A stretch of 64,000 bases of DNA, from the NCBI RefSeq assembly GCF_023910625.1, contig NZ_JAAVVW010000002.1, forward strand, positions 510,932 through 574,931, in the 5' to 3' direction. Both the position numbers and the translations under genes were made by a program. This stretch comes from Limnohabitans sp. Lineage in GTDB: Bacteria; Pseudomonadota; Gammaproteobacteria; Burkholderiales; Burkholderiaceae_C. The notes below the pieces were generated by a model. That model was given only the letters and a program-made list of their open reading frames with translations. It had not been told where the DNA came from and searched no databases. This document shows positions 8,426 to 17,240 of this stretch, in pieces. The stretch's first letter is position 1, and every line of letters starts with the position of its first letter.

Positions 8426-9529
8426 TCAGGCATGTCTGCGAACCAACACCACCAGCAGCGTGATCAGGGTCAAAGGCAACACAAAGCCCAACATGATGTT
8501 GCTGAAATCGCCCAAGGCATCGTGCTGCTGTGCCGCCAAAATCAAATAAGACACATAGGCCACGTAATAGCCAGCAAAGACGCCCCCCTCCCAGCGGGCG
8601 ATCTCGCCCCCGGTGATGAACATGGGCAAACAAGCCAGCGCCACAGCCAGCATGACCCAAATGTCAAAGGCCAACAAAGACGGTGCCACCACCAGGCCTG
8701 CACCGCCCGCCACCACGCCGCTGATACCCAAACAACCCAAAATGTTGAAGATGTTGCTGCCCACCACATTGCCCACCGCGATGTCGCGCTCTCCCTTGAG
8801 CGCCGCTGCGATCGAAGTGGCCACCTCGGGCATGGAGGTGCCCGCCGCCACGATGGTCAGCGCAATCACCACATCGCTCACGCCCAAGGCTTTGGCAAAG
8901 ACCACCGCCGCGCCCACCAACCAGTCCGAGCCCAGCACCAGCAAAGCCAAACCCACGGCGATCAGCGCCAACTGCGCAGGCAGTTTGGCATCCCATGCGC
9001 CCACGGGCGAGGCCCGCAACTCGGACTCAAACTCGTCAACGCCTTGGGCCGAAGCCTGAGCTGCGGCCTGGTTTGCAGCGGTTTCACGGCGCGACTGCAC
9101 CACCAAAAAACCGGTGTAAGCCACCAGCAAAATCACCAGAGCCACAGACTCCCACAACTGCAACCGCCCATCCATCGCCATCAAGGCCATGAGCAATGTC
9201 ACGCCAAACATGATGGGCACTTCCTGGCGGATCAGCTGGCGGTGCACCACCAAAGGCACGATCAAAGCGCTCAGCCCCAGGATGAACAGCACATTAAAAA
9301 TGTTGCTGCCCACCACATTGCCAATGGCCATGTCGGTCTTGCCCTCCAGCACCGAAGCCACCGACACTGCCACCTCGGGCGCACTGGTGCCAAAAGCCAC
9401 AATGGTCAAGCCCACCACCAAGGGCGAAATGCCAAACGACAGCGCCAGCTTGCTCGCGCCGCGCACCAGCAAATTGGCCCCCAGCACCAGGCACACCAGC
9501 CCGGCAATGAACAAAAACAAGTGGATCAT
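8426..9529 (-). CDS. Calcium/sodium antiporter, CaCA superfamily (YrbG-like)
   Basis: The 367-residue inner-membrane protein has about ten hydrophobic segments in two inverted halves. Each half carries the alpha-repeat that binds the cation: GTSAPEVAVSV followed by GNVVGSNIFNVL in the first, and GTSMPEVATSI followed by GNVVGSNIFNIL in the second. These are the hallmark of K+-independent Na+/Ca2+ exchangers of the YrbG/CaxA type. The hydrophilic loop between the halves (about 145-185) is Ala/Glu-rich. The protein should exchange Ca2+ against Na+ or H+. It is followed by the Lon-like gene on the same strand, about 210 bases away. Confidence 0.9.
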   Translation of the reverse strand: MIHLFLFIAGLVCLVLGANLLVRGASKLALSFGISPLVVGLTIVAFGTSAPEVAVSVASVLEGKTDMAIGNVVGSNIFNVLFILGLSALIVPLVVHRQLIRQEVPIMFGVTLLMALMAMDGRLQLWESVALVILLVAYTGFLVVQSRRETAANQAAAQASAQGVDEFESELRASPVGAWDAKLPAQLALIAVGLALLVLGSDWLVGAAVVFAKALGVSDVVIALTIVAAGTSMPEVATSIAAALKGERDIAVGNVVGSNIFNILGCLGISGVVAGGAGLVVAPSLLAFDIWVMLAVALACLPMFITGGEIARWEGGVFAGYYVAYVSYLILAAQQHDALGDFSNIMLGFVLPLTLITLLVVLVRRHA

Positions 9530-9700
9530 GGAGACTGCACCCAGAAAGAGATGAGGGTGTGAGCATAACCAGCTTCGGCATCACTCACGGGTTAATGGTT
9601 GGAAGACGTGAGGTCAAAATTTCTATCCACTCAAAATGTGTGATCGCAAGCCGAAGTATTCGGGCATGCGGTCAAGGTGGATGTCTTGGCTATTGGTGGC

Positions 9701-10891
9701 TCACGCGGTGGGGTCCAAGATCAGCGTGCCGGCTTGCCCATACGGCAGCACCTGCACATCGGTTCGAACTTGTCGCTCCGCCCCGCCGTAGATCAAATGC
9801 TGGCTTTTCACACGATCGCCCAGCAATGTGCTCACGGTGCGCAGATTTTTAAACAAGGGTGCAGACACCGTTTGTGATGCCTTGATCTCAACCAACTGAA
9901 GACCATCGGCATGGTCCAGCAACAGGTCAATTTCCAAACCATTGCTGTCGCGAAAGAAATACAAAGGATCGCGCAAACCCTGATTGCGCAAGGACTTGAG
10001 CACCTCCAGCACCACCAGGTTTTCAAAAAGAGCTCCCCGCAAAGGGTGGTGCTGCAGCTGCTCCACGGTTTTGATACCGAGCAACCAGCAGGCGAGTCCG
10101 ACATCGTAGAAATAAATTTTGGGACTCTTCACCAAACGCTTGCCAATGTTGACGCTCCAAGGTGACAGGCTGAACACCAAAAAAGACGCTTCAAGAATAC
10201 TCACCCATTGTGTGATGGTGTTGCTGCTGACGCCCACCTCATTGCCCAAGCTGGTCTGGTTGAGCAACTGCCCCGTGCGCCCTGCCAGCAACCGCACACA
10301 TTGGCCAAACTCGCGCAAATGCCTGAGGTTGATGAGCTGACGCACATCTCGCTCGACATAGGTGGCAAAGTAATCCGACAACATCACCTCGGGTGTCAGG
10401 TCTTGCGCATGAATGCGGGGATAACCACCGTGCAGCATCCACCTGTTCACATCTGCACGTTCGGGGTCAAACATGCCCGCAGCGGCCAATTCAGACAAAC
10501 TCAAAGGCAGCAGTTCCAACACAGCCGTCCGCCCTGCCAGTGACTGCGTGATTTGCGCACTCACTTGCAGCTGGTGGCTGCCCGTCAACACAAAGCGCCC
10601 TTTGCGCGGATCTGCATCGGTCAACACCTGAATCCACGACAACAGCGCAGGTACGTTCTGGATTTCATCCAGAACGGCACCATCCGGAAACTGCGTCAAA
10701 AACGCCTTGGGGTCCTGCTGCGCGAACTCCCGCACATCGGGTTGCTCCAGATTGACATAGGGCTTGTCCGGAAAAGCCATCCGGCATAAGGTGGTTTTGC
10801 CCGACTGACGAGGCCCCAACACCGTCACCACCGGGTAAAGCGTGGCCCGTTGGAGCAGCACGCCCAATGCTTGCCTCTGTATATTTTTCAT
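9701..10891 (-). CDS. AAA+-type ATP-binding protein with DUF4143
   Basis: The protein has 396 residues. The N-terminal P-loop ATPase domain has Walker A LGPRQSGKTTL, Walker B-like FPDGAVLDEIQNVP and sensor segment FVLTGSHQLQVS. The C-terminal DUF4143 half ends in a nuclease-like stretch (YFFRDSNGLEIDLLLD, then LQLVEIKAS), which resembles the D...ExK core of PD-(D/E)XK folds. Proteins of this family are common, often horizontally exchanged and of unknown function. The start codon lies inside a 35-bp palindrome, described separately. No Shine-Dalgarno is visible upstream, so the transcript may be leaderless or translation controlled. Confidence 0.85.
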   Translation of the reverse strand: MKNIQRQALGVLLQRATLYPVVTVLGPRQSGKTTLCRMAFPDKPYVNLEQPDVREFAQQDPKAFLTQFPDGAVLDEIQNVPALLSWIQVLTDADPRKGRFVLTGSHQLQVSAQITQSLAGRTAVLELLPLSLSELAAAGMFDPERADVNRWMLHGGYPRIHAQDLTPEVMLSDYFATYVERDVRQLINLRHLREFGQCVRLLAGRTGQLLNQTSLGNEVGVSSNTITQWVSILEASFLVFSLSPWSVNIGKRLVKSPKIYFYDVGLACWLLGIKTVEQLQHHPLRGALFENLVVLEVLKSLRNQGLRDPLYFFRDSNGLEIDLLLDHADGLQLVEIKASQTVSAPLFKNLRTVSTLLGDRVKSQHLIYGGAERQVRTDVQVLPYGQAGTLILDPTA

Positions 10892-10923
10892 GTAAATTTT
10901 AACTTGAAGTTAATTTTTACATG
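10889..10923. repeat. 35-bp near-perfect palindrome over the ATPase start codon
   Basis: The two arms pair at 15 of 17 positions around a single central base (10906). The outer ends read CATG and the inner part AACTTGAAGTT. The left end contains the start codon of the ATPase gene on the minus strand (10889-10891). It could be an operator for autoregulation, or an RNA hairpin that hides the start codon. It is much more AT-rich than the surrounding DNA. Confidence 0.7.
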
Positions 10924-11133
10924 AATTTAAGCCATGCAAGCCTTGAAGTCAATCACCTCCCGTAAATGAATCGTTCCGTTCGTGGGAATTCTTTGGGAGG
11001 ACTTTTTCCATCTGAGGGTGTACAGAGTTTTGTGTAAACGGGGCTGGCTCAGCGTCCCGTCACTGGACGCTTGTTCTAGGCAGAAAATCTGCCCAAAGAT
11101 GTCCTTTGGAAGAACCAAAACTCTCATTAATCA
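10924..11133. other. AT-rich intergenic stretch
   Basis: This 210-base spacer has lower GC than its surroundings and lies upstream of the ATPase palindrome. A 66-codon frame on the minus strand (10927-11127) was judged non-coding because it has no ribosome binding site or recognisable motif. The stretch may hold the promoter of the ATPase gene. Confidence 0.4.
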
Positions 11134-11439
11134 TCATTCAACCCACATGTCCAGCAACATTGGCTCAACCTTCAATGTGAGTCGTTCCATCCTAGCTTTG
11201 CCTTTCTTGTAGATGGAAAACACATGCTCAGCACCCAACAAGCAACTATTTACCGAGCGTGTGCCTGACTTCGTCAACAGCACAGCAATCGCTTCAAATG
11301 TCAGTTGATCTCTTTCACGCAACAAAAAGACCCCGTCAAACAGCCGTTGCTGACTGTCTGTGTAGGGTCCAATGAAAAGCGCCTTACTTTTCACTTTGAC
11401 GACCATGACCACTCGTGCCAGATCGTCAAAATTACTCAC
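11134..11439 (-). CDS. Hypothetical protein
   Basis: This 101-residue frame has balanced composition (FDDLARVVMVVKVKSKAL, LLRERDQLTFEAIAVLL). It shows no signal peptide, membrane segment or motif that I recognise. It lies in the low-GC patch between glmS and the ATPase, and its stop is 210 bases from the ATPase palindrome. It could be a fragment of an acquired element. Protein-like composition is the main evidence for coding. Confidence 0.4.
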   Translation of the reverse strand: MSNFDDLARVVMVVKVKSKALFIGPYTDSQQRLFDGVFLLRERDQLTFEAIAVLLTKSGTRSVNSCLLGAEHVFSIYKKGKARMERLTLKVEPMLLDMWVE

Positions 11440-11447
11440 TGGCTGAA

Positions 11448-13310
11448 CTACTCCACCGTCACGCTTTTCGCCAAATTCCTCGGCTTATCCACATCCGTCC
11501 CCCGTGCACACGCCGTGTGGTAGCTGAGCAGCTGCAGCGGCACCACATGCAGGATGGGTGACAGCACGCCATAGTGCTCGGGCATGCGGATGACGTTCAC
11601 GCCTTCGCTGCTCTCGATCTTGGTGTCGCCATCGGCCAGCACGTACAGCACACCGCCTCTGGCGCGCACTTCTTGCATGTTGCTCTTGAGCTTTTCGAGC
11701 AGCTGGTCATTGGGGGCCACCGTCACTACGGGCATGGCACTGGTCACCAAAGCCAGCGGGCCGTGCTTGAGTTCGCCCGCCGCATAAGCTTCGGCGTGGA
11801 TGTAGGTGATCTCTTTGAGCTTGAGCGCGCCTTCCAGCGCGATCGGATAGTGCGTACCCCGGCCCAAGAACAGCGCGTTTTCTTTGCTGGCGAATTCTTG
11901 TGCCCAGGCGATGATTTGCGGCTCCAGCGCCAGCACAGCTTGCAGCGCGGCGGGCAGGTGGCGCATGGCTTTGATGTGCCCGGCTTCTTCTTCGTCACTG
12001 AGGCGCCCTTTGGTCTGAGCCAGCGCCAGCGTCAGCAAGAACAAGCCTGCCAGCTGCGTGGTGAAGGCTTTGGTGGACGCCACACCGATCTCGGCCCCCG
12101 CGCGGGTCACATAGGCGTGTTTGCACTCGCGCACCATGGCGCTGGTGGACACGTTGCAAATGGTGAGTGTGTGCGTCATGCCCAGGCTTTGCGCGTGGCG
12201 CAGCGCGGCCAGGGTGTCGGCGGTCTCGCCGCTTTGGGTGATGGTGACGATCAGCGTGTTGGGGTTGGGCACCGATTCGCGGTAGCGGTATTCGCTGGCG
12301 ATCTCGACCTGGCAAGGCACTTTGGCAATGGCTTCGATCCAGTACTTGGCCACGCAGCCGCTGTAGTAGCTGGTGCCGCAGGCCAGGATCAGCACGTTGT
12401 CGATGGCCTTGAATGTGGAATAGGCGCCGTCGCCAAACAGCTCGGGCGTGATGCCTTCCACACCTTCGAGCGTGTCGGCAATGGCACGCGGCTGCTCGAA
12501 GATTTCCTTTTGCATGTAGTGGCGATATGGGCCCAGCTCGGCCGCGCCGCTGTGGGCATGCACGGTCTTCACGGCGCGGGTCACGGCTTTGTGATCGCGG
12601 TCCACCACCCAGTATTTGCCCAGCTGGATATCGACCACGTCGCCCTCTTCCAAGTAGACGATCTGGTCGGTCACGCCCGCCAGCGCCATCGCGTCGCTGG
12701 CCAAAAATGTTTCGCCCTGGCCCACACCCAGAATGAGGGGCGAGCCGGCGCGCGCACCAATCACGCGCTGCGGCTCGTCTTTGTGGAACACGGCAATGGC
12801 ATACGCGCCATGCAGCTGGCGGATGGCGGTCTTGACGGCTTCAAAAATGTCGCCGTCGTACACGCTGTCCACCAGGTGGGCGATGACTTCGGTGTCGGTC
12901 TGGCTCAAAAACACATAGCCCTTGGCTTGCAGGGCGGCGCGCAGCTCTTCGTGGTTTTCGATGATGCCGTTGTGTACCAAAGCCACCTTGCCTGGCTTGG
13001 TGTCGGCTGCGCCCGTGCCGTGGCTGAAGTGCGGGTGCGCGTTGTGCACGGCAGGCGCGCCGTGTGTGGCCCAACGCGTGTGGGCGATGCCGGTGCCGCC
13101 TTCGATGTGGTCGGCCGTGACCTGGTCCATCAGCTCGGCCACGCGAGATGTGCTGCGGGCGCGTTGCAAGCCACCCGTGCCGCCGCTCAGGCTGGCCGCG
13201 TGCACGGCCACGCCGCAGGAGTCATAGCCCCGGTATTCGAGCCGTTGCAGGCCTTGAACGAGGATGGGAACGATGTTGCGGGAAGAAACGGCGCCGACGA
13301 TGCCACACAT
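11448..13310 (-). CDS. glmS: Glutamine--fructose-6-phosphate aminotransferase
   Basis: The 620-residue enzyme converts fructose-6-phosphate and glutamine into glucosamine-6-phosphate, the first step of UDP-GlcNAc synthesis. It begins MCGIVGAV, where Cys2 becomes the catalytic N-terminal nucleophile of the glutaminase domain. The glutaminase domain also has [10 protein letters not shown] and [12 protein letters not shown]. Two SIS isomerase domains follow ([39 protein letters not shown]), and the C-terminus is [12 protein letters not shown], as is usual. glmU lies about 1.3 kb upstream on the same strand, separated by a regulator and a toxin-antitoxin pair. No glmS ribozyme was seen upstream. 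Confidence 0.97.
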   Translation of the reverse strand: MCGIVGAVSSRNIVPILVQGLQRLEYRGYDSCGVAVHAASLSGGTGGLQRARSTSRVAELMDQVTADHIEGGTGIAHTRWATHGAPAVHNAHPHFSHGTGAADTKPGKVALVHNGIIENHEELRAALQAKGYVFLSQTDTEVIAHLVDSVYDGDIFEAVKTAIRQLHGAYAIAVFHKDEPQRVIGARAGSPLILGVGQGETFLASDAMALAGVTDQIVYLEEGDVVDIQLGKYWVVDRDHKAVTRAVKTVHAHSGAAELGPYRHYMQKEIFEQPRAIADTLEGVEGITPELFGDGAYSTFKAIDNVLILACGTSYYSGCVAKYWIEAIAKVPCQVEIASEYRYRESVPNPNTLIVTITQSGETADTLAALRHAQSLGMTHTLTICNVSTSAMVRECKHAYVTRAGAEIGVASTKAFTTQLAGLFLLTLALAQTKGRLSDEEEAGHIKAMRHLPAALQAVLALEPQIIAWAQEFASKENALFLGRGTHYPIALEGALKLKEITYIHAEAYAAGELKHGPLALVTSAMPVVTVAPNDQLLEKLKSNMQEVRARGGVLYVLADGDTKIESSEGVNVIRMPEHYGVLSPILHVVPLQLLSYHTACARGTDVDKPRNLAKSVTVE

Positions 13311-13447
13311 AAGACCAACTCCAAATCAGGGGAATGGAGGGATGTTATGGAAACCAGCAAGAAATATCCCATCAATATCGCTCAAAAAAAGATTATCTAT
13401 TTCACAAAAATTTAAATATGAAATTTAATTCCAATAGAATTTCATTC

Positions 13448-13939
13448 ATGGAACTAAAAGAAATCGATTTCATCGACCTGCAACTGCTCGATGCCCTGCA
13501 GCGCGATGCCAGCATCAGCAATGTGGCGCTGGCCGAGCGGGTGAACGTCTCGCCCCCCACTTGCCTTCGCCGCGTCAAGCGGCTGACCGAGGGCGGCTGG
13601 ATTGAGCGCCAGGTGGCGGTCCTGAGCACCGACAAACTGGCCGCCAGCTTGGGCCATGGGCTGAGCGCCTTGGTCGAGGTGTCCCTGGACCGCCAAGGCA
13701 GCGAACACCTGGACGCTTTTGAGGCCCGCGCGGTGGCGCTCGATGCGGTGCAGCAATGCTGGCGCGTATCCCCAGGCCCCGACTTTGTGCTGGTGGTGCA
13801 GGCCCGCGACATGCCGCACTACCTGGCGATCAGCCAAACCCTGTTCACCCAAGACGCCAATGTGCGCAATGTGAAAGCTTTTTTTGCGACCAAGCGGGCC
13901 AAGTTCACGACGGCTTGGCCCGTGTTGGCCCGTGGCTAA
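13448..13939 (+). CDS. Lrp/AsnC family transcriptional regulator
   Basis: The protein has 163 residues from the ATG opening MELKEIDFID. Earlier in-frame ATGs (13334, 13418) would add a basic, AT-rich leader that no Lrp protein has. The N-terminus is the AsnC HTH (DLQLLDALQRDASISNVALA, then SPPTCLRRVKRL). The C-terminus is the RAM ligand-binding domain (PGPDFVLVVQARDM). Divergent from glmS, 137 bases apart. The leader is very AT-rich and carries an inverted repeat, TGAAATT (13419-13425) and AATTTCA (13438-13444), which may be its own operator. The ligand is unknown and is probably an amino acid. Confidence 0.9.
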   Translation: MELKEIDFIDLQLLDALQRDASISNVALAERVNVSPPTCLRRVKRLTEGGWIERQVAVLSTDKLAASLGHGLSALVEVSLDRQGSEHLDAFEARAVALDAVQQCWRVSPGPDFVLVVQARDMPHYLAISQTLFTQDANVRNVKAFFATKRAKFTTAWPVLARG

Positions 13940-14352
13940 AGCCCCAAAACTTCCAGTGCCTGATGGACTGACACGACTCGCAGTCCTTGCACGGGGGGCG
14001 CTTCCAGCAAATCCTTGTCGCCGCTGACCAAGTAATCGGCTTGGGCCTTCAGTGCAGCTTCAATGAAATGGTCGTCATCGCGATCCCGGCAATACAGCCC
14101 AGGTGCTCCTGCCTCCACCCACATCGCGCTGGCATTGAAGTCGCGCAACAAACGCTCGCGGTCGTCCAAAGAGATGTACCGGTCAAATTTGGGTCGATAA
14201 ATCCGCGTGCGCAGTTCATCAAACGTCGCTTGAGAAAACACCAAACGGTGCCGAGCCAATGCACACAGCACCATCTTGGCGGGTGCACCTTGTGCAGACA
14301 GTGCGGCGCTGATGAGGATGTTGGTGTCAATGACCAGCTTAAGACTCGTCAC
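13936..14352 (-). CDS. PIN-domain toxin, type II toxin-antitoxin system
   Basis: The protein has 138 residues and is a putative PIN-family RNase. It begins with the strand carrying the first catalytic Asp (KLVIDTNILISA). Further acidic residues lie in CRDRDDDHFIEAALKAQADY and in SGDKDLL, the expected Mg2+ site. Its start overlaps the end of the antitoxin gene by 14 bases, so the two are translationally coupled. Its 3' end overlaps the convergent Lrp-type gene by 4 bases. Confidence 0.87.
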   Translation of the reverse strand: MTSLKLVIDTNILISAALSAQGAPAKMVLCALARHRLVFSQATFDELRTRIYRPKFDRYISLDDRERLLRDFNASAMWVEAGAPGLYCRDRDDDHFIEAALKAQADYLVSGDKDLLEAPPVQGLRVVSVHQALEVLGL

Positions 14353-14590
14353 GCAGCAAATCTTCCAGCAGATCAGGGGTCAAGCCCGCTTGCTCTGCCT
14401 TGGCCGCCGTGTCCACCAAGGTGTGTTGCAGGCGGTTGGCATAAAACTCACGCATGGCTTCGTAGTCGTGCGCCGAGACCATGACGCCGACCACACGATC
14501 GCGGCGCATGACGCGCACGGGCTCGCGTTGCGCCAAATCGATGAAATGGCCGAACTGGGTTTTGGCTTCGTTGGCGGTCAGGGTTTGCAT
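14339..14590 (-). CDS. Phd/YefM family antitoxin
   Basis: The protein has 83 residues from the ATG opening MQTLTANEAKTQFGHFID. A frame open further upstream would run into the operator repeats and glmU. The N-terminus is the Phd DNA-binding fold (LAQREPVRVMRRDRVVGVMV, then HDYEAM). The C-terminal helix (LTPDLLEDLLRDES) should wrap the PIN toxin. The pair lies between glmU and the regulator next to glmS. Confidence 0.88.
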   Translation of the reverse strand: MQTLTANEAKTQFGHFIDLAQREPVRVMRRDRVVGVMVSAHDYEAMREFYANRLQHTLVDTAAKAEQAGLTPDLLEDLLRDES

Positions 14591-14615
14591 GGCGTCAATA
14601 TAGCACCAAACGACC

Positions 14616-14641
14616 GAATCGTTCGATTGAACCGTTCGATT
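14616..14641. promoter_or_regulatory. Tandem 13-bp operator-like repeat of the Phd/PIN module
   Basis: Two abutting 13-mers on the plus strand, GAATCGTTCGATT (14616-14628) and GAACCGTTCGATT (14629-14641), differ at one base. The second contains the palindrome GAACCGTTC. They end 25 bases upstream of the antitoxin start and begin just after the glmU stop. Phd-type antitoxins bind such repeats to autoregulate, so I infer that role. Confidence 0.65.
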
Positions 14642-14642
14642 A

Positions 14643-16049
14643 TCAAGTTTTCGGCTTTTTGACAGGCCGCGCCCAGTTCGCGATGCTGACCTGCTTACCA
14701 CGCGCCACGCTCAGAACACCGGGTTCGGTGCTCTTGGTAATCGTAGAGCCGCCGCCCACGGTGCCGCCTGCGCCAATGGTGACCGGGGCCACCAGCACGC
14801 AGTTGCTGCCAATGTGCACGTCGGCCTCGATCACGGTGCGGTGTTTGTTGGCCCCGTCGTAATTGGCGGTGATGCTGCCTGCGCCATAGTTCACGCGCTC
14901 GCCCACGGTGGCGTCGCCCAGATAGGCCAGGTGGTTGGCCTTGGCACCCTTGGCCATCGTTGAATTTTTGACCTCGACAAAGTTGCCGATGTGCACCTCG
15001 GGCCCCAGTTGCGCGCCAGGGCGCAGACGGGCAAAGGGGCCAATCAGGGCGCCCTCGCCCACCGACACGCCGAGTTTTTCGCCGTCGATGTGGGTGAAGG
15101 GGTGGATCACCGCGCCGGCTGCGATGGTGCAGTTGGCAATCACGCAGTTCGCACCGATCTTCACGCCCTCGCCCAAAAACACCTGGCCTTCAAAAATGCA
15201 GTTCACGTCGATTTCGACGTCTTGCGCGCAATCGAGCTGGCCGCGCAAGTCAAAGCGAGCCGGGTCTTGCAGGCGCACGCCTTCCACCATCAATCGGTGC
15301 GCCTGGCGCAGTTGGTGGGCGCGCTCGAGCTCGGCCAGTTGCACCGGGCTGTTGATGCCCGCCACTTGCAGCACATCGGTAATCTTATGGGCCACCACGG
15401 GCACACCATCGGCCACGGCGAACTTGACCACGTCGGTCAGGTAGTACTCGCCCTGGGCGTTTTGGTTGTCCAGACGGGCCAGCCAGGCTTTGAGCCGGCG
15501 CGCGGGCACGGCCATGATGCCGCTGTACACCTCGCTGATTTGGCGCTGCGCATCGGTCGCGTCTTTTTGTTCCACGATGGCTTGCACCACGTCACCCTCG
15601 CGCAAGATGCGGCCATACCCCGCGGGATCGGCCATGTCGATGGTCAGCAGCGCCAATTGTTGGCCGCCGCATTGGTCGATCAGCGCTTGCAGGGTGCCCG
15701 CTTGGGTCAGCGGCACATCGCCCGACAAGACCACCACCACACCATCGTCGGCCAGCACGGGCACGGCTTGCTGCACGGCATGGCCAGTGCCCAACTGCGG
15801 CTCCTGGCGCACGCATTGGACCGTCAGCGCCTGTCCCAGGGCCAGCACCAGAGGCTCCACTTGGTCGGCACGATGCCCCGTGATGACCACGGCCGAACGT
15901 GCATTCAGTTGCGCCGCTGTGTTCAGCACATGCTGCACCAGCGGCACTCCCGCCAAGCGCTGCAGCACTTTGGGCAAGCGGCTTTTCATCCGAGTGCCTT
16001 TGCCGGCGGCCATCACGACCACGTCAATCGGTGGGGGAGTAGAACTCAT
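14643..16049 (-). CDS. glmU: Bifunctional UDP-GlcNAc pyrophosphorylase / GlcN-1-P acetyltransferase
   Basis: The protein has 468 residues from the ATG opening MSSTPPPIDVV. The in-frame ATG 12 codons earlier precedes a segment unlike the family. The N-terminal uridyltransferase domain has AAGKGTRMKSRLPKVLQ, with the GxGTRM and PK nucleotide-binding motif. The C-terminal left-handed beta helix of hexapeptide repeats (IGANCVIANCTIAAGAVI and onward) ends with the acetyltransferase site (HRTVIEADVHIGSN). It makes GlcN-1-P into UDP-GlcNAc, downstream of GlmS. Confidence 0.96.
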   Translation of the reverse strand: MSSTPPPIDVVVMAAGKGTRMKSRLPKVLQRLAGVPLVQHVLNTAAQLNARSAVVITGHRADQVEPLVLALGQALTVQCVRQEPQLGTGHAVQQAVPVLADDGVVVVLSGDVPLTQAGTLQALIDQCGGQQLALLTIDMADPAGYGRILREGDVVQAIVEQKDATDAQRQISEVYSGIMAVPARRLKAWLARLDNQNAQGEYYLTDVVKFAVADGVPVVAHKITDVLQVAGINSPVQLAELERAHQLRQAHRLMVEGVRLQDPARFDLRGQLDCAQDVEIDVNCIFEGQVFLGEGVKIGANCVIANCTIAAGAVIHPFTHIDGEKLGVSVGEGALIGPFARLRPGAQLGPEVHIGNFVEVKNSTMAKGAKANHLAYLGDATVGERVNYGAGSITANYDGANKHRTVIEADVHIGSNCVLVAPVTIGAGGTVGGGSTITKSTEPGVLSVARGKQVSIANWARPVKKPKT

Positions 16050-16337
16050 GCAGGTCTTTCTGTAGTGCTGTGAAATGTATTGCAAAAGGCCCGTGAACCA
16101 GGCCGCCTTCGCAGGCAGCCATTATCACCAGACGTGTCGGGCATATGTGGCCCATTTGATCTCTGTTCGGGTGTGGCTTTCGTATTGGGAGGACAATCAG
16201 CGCGGGGCGTGGGACTGGCGCATGCTTGAACCCGATGTGTGTCACTCACCTGCGGAGCTTTGAATGAAAACACCTTCACTGACGACAACTTGCAAGAGGC
16301 CCGACTGTGTGTTGCCTGCCGCTGGTGGTATGCGGCC
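16050..16337. other. Divergent intergenic region glmU / lipoprotein
   Basis: This 288-base region must hold promoters for both flanking genes. Short frames occur on both strands but none has a ribosome binding site or recognisable motif. I see no clear hairpin or operator. Confidence 0.4.
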
Positions 16338-17189
16338 ATGATGCGGCCATTCCTGACCCTTATCCTCTTGCTGGCACTACAAGGCTGCAGCGCGGTCAAA
16401 CTCGGTTACCAACAACTGCCCACCCTGTCTTATTGGTGGCTGGACAGCACGGTGTCGTTCAACAGTGAGCAATCGGTGCGGGCCAAGGAGGCGCTGGATC
16501 TGTTGCACCAATGGCACCGCCGCGAAGAGCTGCCCAGGTATGTCAGTTTTTTGCAAAATCAAACCCAGTGGAGCCTGAACACGGCCGAGCCCGCGCAGCT
16601 TTGCGGTGCCTTTGCCGAAGTGCAAAACCGCATGGATCGCCTGATGCGCGAGGCGGTGCGCCAAGCCGCCCCGTTGGCCATGTTGCTGGGGCCACGCCAG
16701 CTCAGCCACATGGCTCGCCATTGGGAGGGCAAAAACGAAAACTGGGAGAAAGACTGGCTGCGCGGAGATGATCAAGCGCGCATGGAGCGCCGTGTGGAGC
16801 GGTTGATGAACCGCTACAGCGATTTTTATGGCTCCCTGAATGCGGATCAAAGCGCATTGATCAAGGCCCAACTGGCGCTGTCACCCTGGACCGCCGAATG
16901 GGGTCGACAGGACCGCCAGCGACGCCAGAAAGACCTGCTGGCCACGCTGCAGCGGGTGTCGCAAAGCCAGATGCCTGTGGCCCAGGTCGAAGCCGAGTTG
17001 TGGGGCGTTTGGCAGCGCTGGCTCAAACCGTCTGACCCAGTGGGCGCGGGTGTGATGCAAGCCATGTCGCAGCAAGCCTGCAACAACCTGAGCCAACTGC
17101 ACAACAGCACCACCCCCGAACAGCGCCAGCGTGCCACACGCCGCATCCGCGCCTACGAGCGCGACTTGCGGGACCTGCTGCTGCCCTGA
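16338..17189 (+). CDS. DUF6279-like lipoprotein
   Basis: The protein has 283 residues from the ATG opening MMRPFLTLIL (a second ATG follows immediately). The signal peptide ends in the lipobox LALQGC, so it should be lipidated and anchored in an envelope membrane. The mature start (AVKLGYQQLPTLSYWWLDST) matches my memory of the DUF6279 lipoprotein family. The rest is helical, with many Trp/Arg/Gln residues and no catalytic motif I can name. Function unknown. It converges on the MBL-fold gene 51 bases downstream. Confidence 0.75.
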   Translation: MMRPFLTLILLLALQGCSAVKLGYQQLPTLSYWWLDSTVSFNSEQSVRAKEALDLLHQWHRREELPRYVSFLQNQTQWSLNTAEPAQLCGAFAEVQNRMDRLMREAVRQAAPLAMLLGPRQLSHMARHWEGKNENWEKDWLRGDDQARMERRVERLMNRYSDFYGSLNADQSALIKAQLALSPWTAEWGRQDRQRRQKDLLATLQRVSQSQMPVAQVEAELWGVWQRWLKPSDPVGAGVMQAMSQQACNNLSQLHNSTTPEQRQRATRRIRAYERDLRDLLLP

Positions 17190-17240
17190 AGCACGAGCCC
17201 GAAACCTTTTTGACGGCTCACCCGGGACCGGGCTGGCTGG

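Noticed and set aside
7508..9562. 684-codon open frame on the plus strand
   Set aside because: It is antisense to the Lon-like and antiporter genes, very rich in His, Gln and Arg, and matches no family. Long antisense frames are common in high-GC genomes.
10927..11127. 66-codon frame on the minus strand
   Set aside because: No ribosome binding site, no motif, and it is set in the AT-rich spacer.
11485..11493. TTATCCACA, a perfect DnaA box
   Set aside because: A single copy inside the glmS coding sequence, with no other boxes or AT-rich unwinding region, so not an origin.
11574..13415. 613-codon frame antisense to glmS
   Set aside because: The composition is unlike a protein, and glmS is certain on the other strand.
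13311..13447. glmS ribozyme
   Set aside because: The spacer is short and AT-rich and lacks the ribozyme core. This class is mostly Gram-positive.
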